In this document: one piece after another, positions 7,988-16,867 of the stretch | Layout of the letters: each line of letters begins with the position of its first letter | How positions within the stretch are numbered: position 1 is the first letter of the stretch | Source: an uncultured Opitutia bacterium | GTDB taxonomy: Bacteria; Verrucomicrobiota; Verrucomicrobiia; Opitutales; Opitutaceae | Assembly: GCA_903825285.1 (NCBI GenBank) | Contig: CAIJZY010000014.1 | Coordinates: forward strand, 1 to 64,000 | Direction of reading: 5' to 3' | Length of the DNA: 64,000 nucleotides | Notes under the pieces: generated by a model | Database searches by the model: none | Told to the model about the DNA's origin: nothing | What the model saw: the letters and a program-made list of their open reading frames with translations, nothing else | Program-made: the position numbers and the translations under genes

Positions 7988-9633
7988 GAACCCGCACGCT
8001 CCTCTTGTCCGCTTTGTTCCTTACCGCGGTGATTTCAACCGCCCGGAGCCAGAGCGCTCCCCTGCCGGCGAAAGAAGGTTCCGCTGCGCCGACCCAGGCC
8101 CAGCCCGCGGGTGACAAGCCTGTCGCCGCGACGGCCGCCGCCGCCTCGACGGATGTCATCAAGGACACCGAGCCCGCCCACGCCCCGACCACGGCCAAGG
8201 CCAGCGCCGGCAAGGACACGCTCTCGGTGGACTTCCCCGACACCGACATCCGCGAGATCCTCCGCAACGTCGCCGACCTCTTCGAGCTCAACCTCGTGAT
8301 GCCCGACACTCTCCAGGGCAAGGCCTCCATCAAGCTGCGCGACGTCTCCTGGCGCCAGATCTTCGAGGTCGTCCTCAAGCAGGTCGGCTACACCTTCATC
8401 GAGAAGGACAACATCGTGAAGATCGTCAGCCTGAATGACCTTCAGAACGAGCCCTTCGTCACGAAGACGTTCTCCTTCGAAAATGTCTCCTCCTCGCGCA
8501 TCGCCCCGCTCATCGCGCCCATGCTCACCCCGAAGCGTGACGCGACCCCGACGACCCCGGCCCAGCAGGGCGGCACGATCGTCAACAGCGAGCTGGCCAA
8601 CGAGCTCATCGTCACCGACCAGTCCACCGTCATCGCCCGCATCGGCGAGATGATCAAGCGGCTCGACGCCGAGCCGAAGCAGGTGGTCATCGACACGAAG
8701 TTCGTCGAGATCTCCAACGACGACACCAAGAACCGCGAGATCATGCTCGGCTACGCGAACACGCACGGCCTCAGCGTCAGCACCAGCACGGGCGTCAGCG
8801 GCGGCACCAGCAACGTCTCCTTCCCTTTTAACCCGCAGTCGGGCCAGTTTCTCGGCGGTTCGCCCACGGCGGTGTTCAACCAGCATGAGTTCAGCGCCTT
8901 CCTGAATGTCCTCAACGCGGCGACAAACGTGCGCCTGGTGACCAACCCGACCATCGTGGCCATCAACGGCAGCAAGTCCGAGATCAAGATCGGCCGCGAC
9001 CTGCAGCTGGTCACGATCACGACCGTGACGTCCGGCAGCTCGCCGGTCACGACCGCGACGGCCGGCGACATCAAGTTTGTCGGCATCAGCCTCGAGGTCA
9101 CGCCCCAGATCACCGGCAGCAAGCTCATCGCCCTCAAGGTCAAGCCGACCAAGAGCAGCGTCTTCGCCTCGCGCCAGATCTCCGGCAATACCTTCTACGA
9201 CATCGACAAACGGGAAGGTGAGCTGAACATCATCCTGCGCGACGGCCAGACGGCCGCCATCGGCGGCCTGATCGACACGAACACGCGGAAGAACTCCACC
9301 AAGGTTCCGCTGCTCGGCGACATCCCGCTGCTCGGAAACCTGTTCAAGACCAATTCCGACATCAAGAGCGTGACCAACCTCATCATCTTCATCACCGCCA
9401 CGGTGCTCGAGCCGAGCAAGATGAGGTATGAGAACGTCATCTCGCCGGACCAGATCAACGACCTGAACGTCACCAAGCGCGACATCCTCGGACGGAACTA
9501 CCAGCGGTCCGATGAGGAGTCCTCGCTGGGCGAGCAGATCGGCGTCGTGCGCCAGAAGCAGCAGGACGACGCGGCCGTCAAGGCCCTCAAGGACGAGGCC
9601 GCCGCCGCCACCGCGAAAAAGCACGTCTACTGA
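7984..9633 (+). CDS. pilQ: Outer-membrane secretin (PilQ/GspD family)
   Basis: 549 aa. Forms the gated outer-membrane channel through which a type IV pilus or type II secretion substrate passes. Signal peptide (residues 1-23), a Pro/Ala-rich linker, an N-terminal secretin/STN domain (about 78-145: LSVDFPDTDIREILRNVADLF...), a NolW-type domain (about 155-235) and the C-terminal secretin barrel (about 310-480). Diagnostic secretin motifs are DGQTAAIGGLID and VPLLGDIPLLGNLF followed by NLIIFITATVL. It is last in the operon and is followed by a hairpin. GspD cannot be excluded, but the PilM/N/O genes upstream favour a PilQ role. Confidence 0.85.
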   Translation: MRTRTLLLSALFLTAVISTARSQSAPLPAKEGSAAPTQAQPAGDKPVAATAAAASTDVIKDTEPAHAPTTAKASAGKDTLSVDFPDTDIREILRNVADLFELNLVMPDTLQGKASIKLRDVSWRQIFEVVLKQVGYTFIEKDNIVKIVSLNDLQNEPFVTKTFSFENVSSSRIAPLIAPMLTPKRDATPTTPAQQGGTIVNSELANELIVTDQSTVIARIGEMIKRLDAEPKQVVIDTKFVEISNDDTKNREIMLGYANTHGLSVSTSTGVSGGTSNVSFPFNPQSGQFLGGSPTAVFNQHEFSAFLNVLNAATNVRLVTNPTIVAINGSKSEIKIGRDLQLVTITTVTSGSSPVTTATAGDIKFVGISLEVTPQITGSKLIALKVKPTKSSVFASRQISGNTFYDIDKREGELNIILRDGQTAAIGGLIDTNTRKNSTKVPLLGDIPLLGNLFKTNSDIKSVTNLIIFITATVLEPSKMRYENVISPDQINDLNVTKRDILGRNYQRSDEESSLGEQIGVVRQKQQDDAAVKALKDEAAAATAKKHVY

Positions 9634-9660
9634 TCCGCGTCCGCTCTCGGAGCTGATTTC

Positions 9661-9699
9661 ATCGCCGCCGGCCCTCTGGGGTCGGCGGCGATTTCGTTT
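9661..9699 (+). terminator. Terminator-like hairpin after the secretin gene
   Basis: 10-bp perfect stem ATCGCCGCCG / CGGCGGCGAT (9661-9670 with 9683-9692), then TTCGTTT. The weak T tract lowers certainty. It ends 63 bp before the prenyltransferase start. Confidence 0.65.
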
Positions 9700-9761
9700 C
9701 CACCGGCCGCGTCCGGCCGGAGCTTGCACCCGTGCGGGCCGCACCTAGCCTCGGGGTTTTC

Positions 9762-10787
9762 ATGAGCGCCCCCCGTCCCGCCGCCCCTGCCGCACCACCG
9801 GCCTTCGCCAGCGTGTTCGGCCTGCTGGGGCCGCACCTGCAGGAACTCGACCAGTACCTGCACTCCCAGCTGACGGCGTTCGAGCCGGAGGTCCGGAACA
9901 TGGTGGATTACTGCATCGACACCACGGGCAAGCGCATCCGTCCGACCCTCGTGTTCCTCAGCGGCTGGCGCGGGCCGGGCGTCGTGCAGCCCGAGCTCGT
10001 GCGGGCGGCCGCGGTGGTGGAACTCGTCCACCTCGCGACCCTGGTGCACGACGACATCATGGACGGCGCGGAAGTCCGGCGCAGCCGCCGCACCGCGGCG
10101 CGCGAGTACGGCGCCACCGCGGCCGTGCTGCTCGGCGACGCCCTTTTCGCCCACGCGCTGAACCTCACCACGCAGTTTCCCACCACCGAGGTCTGCTCCG
10201 CGGTGTCGGAGTCCATGCGCCGCGTGTGCGCCGGTGAGATCATGCAGACGCTCCGGCGCGGCTCGACCAACGTCACGCGGGCCGACTACCAGCGCATCAT
10301 TGACCTGAAGACGGCCGAGCTTTTCCGCGTGTCGTGCTTCCTGGGGACCAAGCTGGCGGGATTCGCTCCCGGCTATGTTGACGCTGTCAGCCGCTTCGGC
10401 CGGCACCTCGGCATTGCTTATCAGATCTACGACGACCTGGCGGATTTCTTCGGCGAGGAGAAGCGCGTGGGCAAGACGCTTGGCACGGACCTCGCGAGCG
10501 GCAAGCTGACGCTGCCCCTGTTCCTGCTGATGGAGCGGCTGCCCGCCTCCGGCCGCGAGGAAGTCCTGGCCGAGATCCGCGGCCAGCGCCCGGTGCAGTC
10601 CGCGCTTCACATCCAGCAGATGCGCGACCTCGATATTTTCAACGCCGTCGCCGAGGCCGTGATGGCCGAGGTGGGCGCGGCGGCCACGGCCCTGCAAGCA
10701 TGGCCCGGCGAGGCACCTACGCCGCTCCTCCTGGGGCTGGGCGAAGTGCTGCGCGGCCAGGTGGCGGCTCTGCGGCCGGCGGTTTGA
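9762..10787 (+). CDS. Trans-polyprenyl diphosphate synthase
   Basis: 341 aa. Condenses isopentenyl diphosphate onto an allylic diphosphate to build the side chain of menaquinone or ubiquinone. The first aspartate-rich motif is HDDIMDGAEVRR (about residues 103-114) and the second YDDLADFFGEEKR (about 222-234), both complete. GKRIRPTL (about 57-64) is the substrate-binding loop typical of IspB/HepT-type synthases. Start ATG at 9762 (MSAPRP) chosen over an upstream GTG at 9732. Chain length cannot be read directly. It lies between the pilus operon and the ECF sigma factor without obvious functional linkage, although a quinone tail would serve the complex I encoded later. Confidence 0.85.
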   Translation: MSAPRPAAPAAPPAFASVFGLLGPHLQELDQYLHSQLTAFEPEVRNMVDYCIDTTGKRIRPTLVFLSGWRGPGVVQPELVRAAAVVELVHLATLVHDDIMDGAEVRRSRRTAAREYGATAAVLLGDALFAHALNLTTQFPTTEVCSAVSESMRRVCAGEIMQTLRRGSTNVTRADYQRIIDLKTAELFRVSCFLGTKLAGFAPGYVDAVSRFGRHLGIAYQIYDDLADFFGEEKRVGKTLGTDLASGKLTLPLFLLMERLPASGREEVLAEIRGQRPVQSALHIQQMRDLDIFNAVAEAVMAEVGAAATALQAWPGEAPTPLLLGLGEVLRGQVAALRPAV

Positions 10788-10847
10788 CAGGGCGTTGACG
10801 AAATTCCGTTTGCGCCCGCGCGCGTTCACGGCTTCGCTTCGACCGTC

Positions 10848-11483
10848 ATGGATGCGGTCAAGACCCTCGGCAAGACCCTCGTGGCGTCACCAGAGCGCCA
10901 GGTGGAGGCTGATTCCGACATGGACATCGTCCGCCGCGTGCAGGGCGGGGAAGTCGGGTCCTTCGACCAGCTGGTCCTGAAATACCGCGGCCGGGTCTAT
11001 TCGGTCGTCTATAACCTCACCTCGAACCGTGAGGACGCCTCCGACCTGACCCAGGAGGCCTTCATCAAGGCATTTCAGTCGATCAACCGCTTTCAGGGCC
11101 AATCCTCGTTTTTTACGTGGCTGTACCGCATCGCGGTCAATTCCACCCTGACTCACCTGCGAAAGAACCGGTTGCGGACGTTTTTCAGCTTCGAGAAAGT
11201 GGGCGAGGACGACAAGGTTTCGGCGGAAGTCATTGCGGCCCTGACGGATGAGACCGGAGCGGACCGCGAAACCTTTGTTCACGAACTTCAGGAAAAATTG
11301 AACGAGGCGATGCAGAAATTGTCTATCCCACATCGCACCGTGATAACTTTGTTCGAGATCGATGGCCTTAGCCACCAGGAGATTGCCGAGATCATGAATT
11401 GCTCTGTGGGCACGGTGCGTTCGCGGTTGCACTACGCGAAACAGCTGCTCCAGGCAGAATTGCAGCCCTACATCCGCCGATGA
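10848..11483 (+). CDS. ECF sigma factor (RpoE/SigW-like)
   Basis: 211 aa. Sigma-70 region 2 spans about residues 25-105 (DQLVLKYRGRVYSVVYNLTSNREDASDLTQEAFIKAF...WLYRIAVNSTLTHLRKNR) and region 4 about 145-205 (LSIPHRTVITLFEIDGLSHQEIAEIMNCSVGTVRSRLHYAKQLL), with no region 1 or 3, which is the extracytoplasmic-function architecture. It directs RNA polymerase to a stress or envelope regulon. The stop overlaps the next gene's start by ATGA, so the downstream membrane protein is made with it and is a candidate regulator. Confidence 0.9.
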   Translation: MDAVKTLGKTLVASPERQVEADSDMDIVRRVQGGEVGSFDQLVLKYRGRVYSVVYNLTSNREDASDLTQEAFIKAFQSINRFQGQSSFFTWLYRIAVNSTLTHLRKNRLRTFFSFEKVGEDDKVSAEVIAALTDETGADRETFVHELQEKLNEAMQKLSIPHRTVITLFEIDGLSHQEIAEIMNCSVGTVRSRLHYAKQLLQAELQPYIRR

Positions 11484-12304
11484 ACGAGAATTCCCACAAG
11501 CCCAAGGTCACGCTCGAGGATCTGCTGCGCGTGAAGCGTGCGGAACAGCCTCCGGCGGAGTTCTGGGCCGAATTTGAGCGCGGCTTGCGCACGAAGCAGC
11601 TGGCGGCGATCATCGAGCCGCGTCCGTGGTGGGCCCCTTTCATCAAGATCAGCACCCGGATGTCGCGTTATCAGGTGCCGGTCGGCGCCGCCGCCATTCT
11701 GGCGATCACCTTCCTGACCGTGCGCGAGTACCGCACCGTCGAGCTTGCTCCGGTTTACGAGCCGGTGGCCTCGTCCATCAATGTGGCGGCGCCCGCCGCC
11801 GTCAGCGCGACTCCCAGCCGCCTTGCTCCCGTGTCCGTGACGTCGAGCGCGCCGCAGGCCGTCGTCGCCGAGGAAACCGCCGCCGTCCCGGCGGCCAGTG
11901 CAACCACGGCCCCGCGCGTTTCCACCGCGGATCTCGTCGGCACGTCCTCCCACGTGGCCCCGGCGCCCGCCAAGCTCACGCCTTCTGCCCGCTACATCGC
12001 CGAGAACCTGGCCGCCGCGCAGGCCGCGGACCCGGAGCTCGACCAGATGCTGGGCCGCACGATCCACAATTTCGACAACCACTCGGCGCGCACCGAGCCG
12101 CTTGCCCAGGTCAGCGTGCCGGGTGAATCCCGCCGCTCCCGCCTGCTCGCCGGCAATGCCCTGATGGCCTCGGCCAGCCTCGGCGATTCCACCCTGCGCA
12201 CGGACGAGCGTAGCTCGCGCCGCCTCTCCGAGCGCCGTCTGGCGGAGTCGGATGCCGTGAGCCACATTGAGCTCAGCGGCGACCGCTTCAGCATGAAGTT
12301 CTGA
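11480..12304 (+). CDS. Single-span membrane protein coupled to the ECF sigma factor
   Basis: 274 aa. A cytoplasmic N-terminus of about 65 residues is followed by one membrane span (about 70-87, VPVGAAAILAITFLTV) and a long Ala/Pro/Thr/Ser-rich, probably disordered outer part ending in HIELSGDRFSMKF. The position (ATGA overlap with the sigma gene) and topology are those of an anti-sigma factor, but no zinc-finger HxxxCxxC anti-sigma motif is present, so it may be a divergent type. The regulatory role is inferred from context. A strong terminator follows, so the pair forms a two-gene operon. Confidence 0.55.
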   Translation: MNENSHKPKVTLEDLLRVKRAEQPPAEFWAEFERGLRTKQLAAIIEPRPWWAPFIKISTRMSRYQVPVGAAAILAITFLTVREYRTVELAPVYEPVASSINVAAPAAVSATPSRLAPVSVTSSAPQAVVAEETAAVPAASATTAPRVSTADLVGTSSHVAPAPAKLTPSARYIAENLAAAQAADPELDQMLGRTIHNFDNHSARTEPLAQVSVPGESRRSRLLAGNALMASASLGDSTLRTDERSSRRLSERRLAESDAVSHIELSGDRFSMKF

Positions 12305-12332
12305 GGCCCGGTCCAACGTCCTCCCGTTTTCC

Positions 12333-12366
12333 CGGCCCGCCAATCGGCGGGCCGTTTCGTTTTTGT
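12333..12366 (+). terminator. Rho-independent terminator after the sigma/anti-sigma pair
   Basis: Perfect 9-bp GC stem CGGCCCGCC / GGCGGGCCG (12333-12341 with 12346-12354), AATC tetraloop, then TTTCGTTTTT. Confidence 0.85.
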
Positions 12367-12396
12367 GTTTCCGCCGGGCCCGGCTAGACTCGGGTC

Positions 12397-13782
12397 ATGA
12401 GAACTGAGCGGGACTCCATGGGCGAGATGGCGGTGCCGGCCGATGCGCTGTACGGCGCGTCCACCCAGCGGGCCGTGCTGAATTTTCCCGTCAGCGGCCG
12501 GCCCATGCCCGCCGCGTTCATCCGCGGCCTCGGGCTGGTGAAGTTCGCGTGCGCGCGGGCCAACCTCGAGCTTCGCCGCCTGCCGGCGGAGAAGGGCCGG
12601 CTGATCGAGCAGGCGGCCCGCGAGGTCGCCGACGGCCGGCTGGCGGCGCATTTCCCGGTGGACGTGTTCCAGACCGGCTCCGCCACCTCGTCCAACACGA
12701 ACGCCAACGAGGTCATCGCCAACCGCTGCAGCCAGCTGGCGGGCCAGCCCGTCGGCTCCCACCGGCCCGTGCACCCGAACGACGACGTCAACCTCGGGCA
12801 GTCGTCCAACGATGTCATTCCCACCGCGCTGCACGTGAGCCTCGCCGCCGTGCTTCACGCCGAGCTCATCCCGGCCCTCGAGACGCTGGGCCGCGAGCTG
12901 GACGCGAAGTCCGCCGCGTTCGCGGACATCGTGAAGATCGGCCGCACGCACCTGATGGACGCCACGCCGCTGACCCTCGGCCAGGAGTTCTCCGGCTACG
13001 CGGCGCAGGTCCACAAGTCCGTCGAGCGCGCCCGCTCGGCCATCGCCGCGCTCGGCGAGCTGGCGATCGGCGGCACCGCCGTCGGCACCGGGATCAACGG
13101 CCACCCGGAGTTCGCCGGGGTCGTCTGCCGCATTCTCTGCACCGAGACCGGCCTGGCGTTCCGCGAGGCGGACAACCACTTCGAGGCGCAGGCGGCGCGC
13201 GACGACTGCGTCGAGGTCGCGGGGCTGCTCGTGACGATGGCCGCGAGCCTCACCAAGCTCGCGAACGACATCCGCTGGCTGGCCTCGGGCCCGCGCGCCG
13301 GCCTGGGCGAGTTGCGGCTGCCGGCCACGCAGCCCGGCTCCTCCATCATGCCGGGCAAGGTGAACCCCGTGATGTGCGAGATGCTCGTGCAGGCCGCGCT
13401 CTACGCGGAGGGCCTGGCGAACACCGCCGCGCGCTGCGGCCGCGAGGGGCAGTTCGAGCTCAACGCCACGCTGCCGCTGCTGGCGCACTGCCTGCATGAG
13501 GCGGTGCATGTCCTTTCCGCCGCCACGCGGAACTTTGCCGAGCGCTGTGTCGCGGGCCTCGAGGCCGATCCGGCCCGCTGCCGGGATCTCGTGGCGCGCT
13601 CGCTGATGCTCGTGACCGCGCTCAGTCCCCACCTCGGCTACGACCAGGCGGCCGCCGTGGCGAAGGAGGCGCAGGCCACCGGGCGCACGCTGCGGGAAAT
13701 CGTGCTCGAGCGAAAGCTGATGGACCCCGCGGCGCTCGACCGCGCCCTCGACCCGCGGATGATGACACATCCCGGCGAGTAG
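12397..13782 (+). CDS. fumC: Class II fumarate hydratase
   Basis: 461 aa. Iron-independent, oxygen-stable hydration of fumarate to malate in the TCA cycle. Fumarase-superfamily signature GSSIMPGKVNP (about residues 313-323), plus TGSATSSNTNANEV (about 90-103), HPNDDVNLGQSSND and GRTHLMDATPLTLGQEF; the HLMDATP form is typical of fumarase rather than aspartase (HLQDAVP). ATG at 12397. The next gene, on the opposite strand, is a class I fumarase, an unrelated enzyme for the same reaction. A REPIN fills the 97-bp gap between their ends. Confidence 0.9.
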   Translation: MRTERDSMGEMAVPADALYGASTQRAVLNFPVSGRPMPAAFIRGLGLVKFACARANLELRRLPAEKGRLIEQAAREVADGRLAAHFPVDVFQTGSATSSNTNANEVIANRCSQLAGQPVGSHRPVHPNDDVNLGQSSNDVIPTALHVSLAAVLHAELIPALETLGRELDAKSAAFADIVKIGRTHLMDATPLTLGQEFSGYAAQVHKSVERARSAIAALGELAIGGTAVGTGINGHPEFAGVVCRILCTETGLAFREADNHFEAQAARDDCVEVAGLLVTMAASLTKLANDIRWLASGPRAGLGELRLPATQPGSSIMPGKVNPVMCEMLVQAALYAEGLANTAARCGREGQFELNATLPLLAHCLHEAVHVLSAATRNFAERCVAGLEADPARCRDLVARSLMLVTALSPHLGYDQAAAVAKEAQATGRTLREIVLERKLMDPAALDRALDPRMMTHPGE

Positions 13783-13809
13783 TGTGACCTAAGCAGCAGG
13801 TAAAAAAGT

Positions 13810-13870
13810 GTGGGAGCGAGCTTGCTCGCGACCCTTTGACCAAGGCGGTCGCGAGCAAGCTCGCTCCCAC
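13810..13870. repeat. REPIN 1 (paired inverted REP units) between the two fumarase genes
   Basis: Two perfect inverted copies of the 22-bp REP unit that begins GTGGGAGCGAGC and ends CTCGCGA (13810-13831 forward, 13849-13870 reverse), separated by 17 bp. It sits between convergent stop codons, where it could fold as a bidirectional transcription barrier. Confidence 0.95.
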
Positions 13871-13879
13871 ATCGTCGGA

Positions 13880-15523
13880 TTACTTTTTTGCCGGCAGGCA
13901 GGCGCCGCAGCCGTTGACAAAGAAATCGTTGCCCTTGTCGTCCACGAGGATGAATGCGGGGAAGTTCTCCACCTCGATGCGCCACACGGCCTCCATGCCG
14001 AGCTCGGGATACTCCAGCACCTCGACCTTGCGGATGTTCTCCTTGGCAAGGATCGCGGCGGGACCGCCGATGCTGCCGAGGTAAAAGCCCCCGTGCTGCT
14101 TGCAGGCGTTGGTGACCTGCACGCTGCGGTTGCCCTTCGCGAGCATGATCAGCGAGCCGCCGAGGGCCTGGAACTGGTCCACGTAACTGTCCATGCGGCC
14201 GGCGGTGGTCGGGCCGAAGGAGCCCGAGGCATAGCCCTTCGGCGTCTTGGCGGGACCCGCGTAGTAGACCGGGTGGTCCTTGAAGTACGCGGGCAGGCCC
14301 TGGCCGGCGTCGACGCGCTCCTTGAGCTTCGCGTGCGCGATGTCGCGGGCCACGATCATCGGGCCGGTGAGGGAGAGGCGGGTGGTGACCGGATATTTTG
14401 CGAGCTGGGCGCGGATCTCGGCCATCGGGCGGTTGAGGTCGATCTGGACGATCTGGTCCTCCCGCAGCGTGCGCTGGCCGGCCGGGATGTACTGGCCGGG
14501 GTTGGTCTCAAGCTGCTCGAGGAAGATGCCGTCGCGGGTGATCTTGGCGCGGATGTTGCGGTCGGCGGAGCACGACACGCCGACGCCGACGGGGCAGCTG
14601 GCGCCGTGGCGCGGCAGGCGGACGACGCGGACGTCGAGGGCGAAGTACTTCCCGCCGAACTGGGCGCCGATGCCGCTCTGCTGGGCGAGTTCGAGGACCT
14701 GCTGCTCCATCGCGAGGTCGCGGAAGGCGCGGCCGTGCTCGTTGCCCGTGGTGGGCAGGGCGTCGAGGTACTTGGCGGACGCGATCTTGACCGTCTTGAG
14801 GCAGGCCTCGGCGCTGGTGCCGCCGACGACGAAGACGAGGTGGTAGGGCGGGCACGCGGCGGTGCCGAGGTAGCCGAGCTTGTCGGTGACGAACTTCGCG
14901 AAGCTCTTCGGGTTCAGCAGCGCCTTGGTCTCCTGGTAGAGGAAGGTCTTGTTGGCCGAGCCGCCGCCCTTGGCGATGAAGAGGAACTCGTACTTCGCGC
15001 CCTCGGCGGCGTAGAGGTCGATCTGCGCCGGCAGGTTGGTGCCGGTGTTGGTCTCGCGCCACATGTCGAGCGGCGCGGTCTGCGAGTAGCGCAGGTTCTC
15101 CCGCGTGTAGCACTCGTAGATGCCGCGCGAGAGGGCCTCGGCGTCGTTGCTTCCGGTCCAGACCTGCTGGCCCTTCTTGCCCATCACGATCGCGGTCCCG
15201 GTGTCCTGGCAGAAGGGCAGGATGCCCTCGGCGGAGATCTCGGCGTTCTTCAGCAGCGTCAGCGCCACGTAGCGGTCGTTGGCCGACGCGGCGGGATCCT
15301 CGAGGATCGCCGCCACCTGCTTCAGATGCCGGGGGCGGAGCAGGAAGGAGCAGTCATGCATCGCCTGCTGCGCCAGGAAGGCCAGCGCGTCGGGGTCGAC
15401 CTTCAGGATCTCCCGCCCCTCGAAGGTGGCGGTGCTGACGCCTTCCTTCGACAGCAGGCGGTACGCGGTGTCATCGGGGCCGACGGGAAACGGCTCCTGG
15501 TAGACAAAGGGCGGGGTGGGCAT
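13880..15523 (-). CDS. fumA: Class I (iron-sulfur) fumarate hydratase
   Basis: 547 aa. Oxygen-sensitive [4Fe-4S] enzyme for fumarate/malate interconversion, normally favoured in low oxygen. Fused alpha and beta parts as in E. coli FumA/FumB. Candidate cluster cysteines lie in [30 protein letters not shown] and [18 protein letters not shown]. The C-terminal beta part contains TKGYASGSF-like [18 protein letters not shown] and ends in [14 protein letters not shown] at 15523, 84 bp downstream of the neighbouring minus-strand oxidoreductase. L(+)-tartrate dehydratase is related, but the single fused chain of this length fits fumarase. Confidence 0.88.
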   Translation of the reverse strand: MPTPPFVYQEPFPVGPDDTAYRLLSKEGVSTATFEGREILKVDPDALAFLAQQAMHDCSFLLRPRHLKQVAAILEDPAASANDRYVALTLLKNAEISAEGILPFCQDTGTAIVMGKKGQQVWTGSNDAEALSRGIYECYTRENLRYSQTAPLDMWRETNTGTNLPAQIDLYAAEGAKYEFLFIAKGGGSANKTFLYQETKALLNPKSFAKFVTDKLGYLGTAACPPYHLVFVVGGTSAEACLKTVKIASAKYLDALPTTGNEHGRAFRDLAMEQQVLELAQQSGIGAQFGGKYFALDVRVVRLPRHGASCPVGVGVSCSADRNIRAKITRDGIFLEQLETNPGQYIPAGQRTLREDQIVQIDLNRPMAEIRAQLAKYPVTTRLSLTGPMIVARDIAHAKLKERVDAGQGLPAYFKDHPVYYAGPAKTPKGYASGSFGPTTAGRMDSYVDQFQALGGSLIMLAKGNRSVQVTNACKQHGGFYLGSIGGPAAILAKENIRKVEVLEYPELGMEAVWRIEVENFPAFILVDDKGNDFFVNGCGACLPAKK

Positions 15524-15580
15524 GATCGGCGAAGCTACAGGGCTCAGGGAGCGGGGGGCAAGAAGCAGTCGCCGCCTTTC

Positions 15581-15608
15581 GCCCCGCGGGTGGCGTCCCG
15601 CGCGGGGC
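15581..15608 (-). terminator. GC-rich hairpin at the end of the Gfo/Idh gene
   Basis: 8-bp stem GCCCCGCG / CGCGGGGC (15581-15588 with 15601-15608) starting at the stop codon of the minus-strand gene. No clear T tract follows, so termination is only possible. Confidence 0.35.
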
Positions 15609-16867
15609 TAATCGCCCGTTTTCGCGGCCATCGCGCGGACCGTGTCGCGGAAGCGCGCCAGGTCGGCGGGGGTCGCGACCTCGCCGGGCTCCCGGCCCCA
15701 GCCGGTGGTGCCCGGCCAGGTGCCGCGGAGGAGGAAGTTTTCCTGCGCGGCCGGCATGCCGGCGACGTTGATGTAGTCCTTCTGTTCCTTCTCATCGCGC
15801 ACGTGGCTGACGAGCGCGGCGGGGAACGGGGCGATGCGGCGGCTGGAGACGTGGGCCAGGTCGTTGAGGGCGACGAACGGCCGCGTGTCGGTGAGCAGCG
15901 TGGCGGGACGCTCGGTCTCGCCGCGGAGGTAGCGGTAGTAGTCGAGGTGGTTTTCCGCCAGGCCGTCGAAGTCCTCGAGCGGGACGCGCTCGACGCGCCC
16001 GTCGGTCCAGCGGATCTCGGCGTGCTGGCCGACGACGTAGCGCAGCGTGGCCTGGTCGCAGATGATGGTCTCGGCGTGCGTGGTCGGGCCGGTGCACGCG
16101 TGCGTGAGGGCGAAGCGCAGGGTGACGCCGCAGGTCGTGTCGGCCTCGACGAAGAAGGTGTCGGCGCCCTCGATGGCGTGGGCGCGGTAGAGCTCGGCGC
16201 GCACGGCCACGGGCTGGGCCCAGCTGTAGAGGGCGGGGCCGCCGACCCAGAAGAGCAGGTTGTGGACGAAGTGCGCGTTGGCGTTGCCGAAGCAGGAGTC
16301 GAGCACCACGCGGTCGTTCATCAGCAGCCGGCCGGCCCAGCTGTTGCGGCGGAAGTACTCGGCCGGGCGCGGCCAGTGCGCGGAGAGGGTGGCGCCCCGG
16401 ACGGGACCGAACTCGCCCGCGAGGAGGCGCTGCTTCAGCGCGAGGCGCGGCTTCTCGATGATGAAGTTGAAGCCGACGAACGACGACTTCCGCGCCTGGC
16501 GGTCGCGCGTGATCATCTCCTCCAGCTCGAGGTAGTCGAGGGTGGGGGGCTTCTCGAGGTAGACGGGCAGCCCGAGCTCGACCGCGGCGCGGTGCATCTC
16601 GGCGTGCAGCTGGATCGGCGTCGGGACCACCAGCAGGTCGAGCTGGGCGTGGCAGGCCGCGAGCATCGTGCGGTAGTCGGGAAAGACGCTCACGCCGCGC
16701 GCGGCGAACTTCCAGGCCGCCTGCTGCGCCGCGAAATCGGCCGCGGCCGGGTCGCAGGTGCAGACCAGCCGGGCGTGGCCGCGCTCCTCCAGCTTGGCCA
16801 CCGTGTTGTGGTGCCAGCCGGCGAAGCCACCCATCCCGACAATGCCGATGCGGAGCGGGGGCTTCAC
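15608..16867 (-). CDS. Gfo/Idh/MocA-family oxidoreductase
   Basis: 419 aa. NAD(P)-dependent sugar or cyclitol dehydrogenase. An N-terminal Rossmann fold begins at once (RIGIVGMGGFAGWHH, residues about 6-20) and EKPPTLD (about 104-110) is the conserved EKP motif that carries the catalytic lysine region. The C-terminal alpha/beta domain holds the substrate site (VVLDSCFGNANAHFVHNLLFWVGG). Substrate unknown. It overlaps the KdsD-like isomerase gene by 4 bp, and that gene lies upstream on the same strand, so the two are co-transcribed and may both act on a surface-sugar precursor. Confidence 0.8.
   Translation of the reverse strand: MKPPLRIGIVGMGGFAGWHHNTVAKLEERGHARLVCTCDPAAADFAAQQAAWKFAARGVSVFPDYRTMLAACHAQLDLLVVPTPIQLHAEMHRAAVELGLPVYLEKPPTLDYLELEEMITRDRQARKSSFVGFNFIIEKPRLALKQRLLAGEFGPVRGATLSAHWPRPAEYFRRNSWAGRLLMNDRVVLDSCFGNANAHFVHNLLFWVGGPALYSWAQPVAVRAELYRAHAIEGADTFFVEADTTCGVTLRFALTHACTGPTTHAETIICDQATLRYVVGQHAEIRWTDGRVERVPLEDFDGLAENHLDYYRYLRGETERPATLLTDTRPFVALNDLAHVSSRRIAPFPAALVSHVRDEKEQKDYINVAGMPAAQENFLLRGTWPGTTGWGREPGEVATPADLARFRDTVRAMAAKTGD

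Noticed and set aside
12397-13782. Aspartate ammonia-lyase instead of fumarase C
   Set aside because: The HLMDATPLTLGQE and TSSNTNANEV segments fit fumarase; aspartase normally has HLQDAVP.
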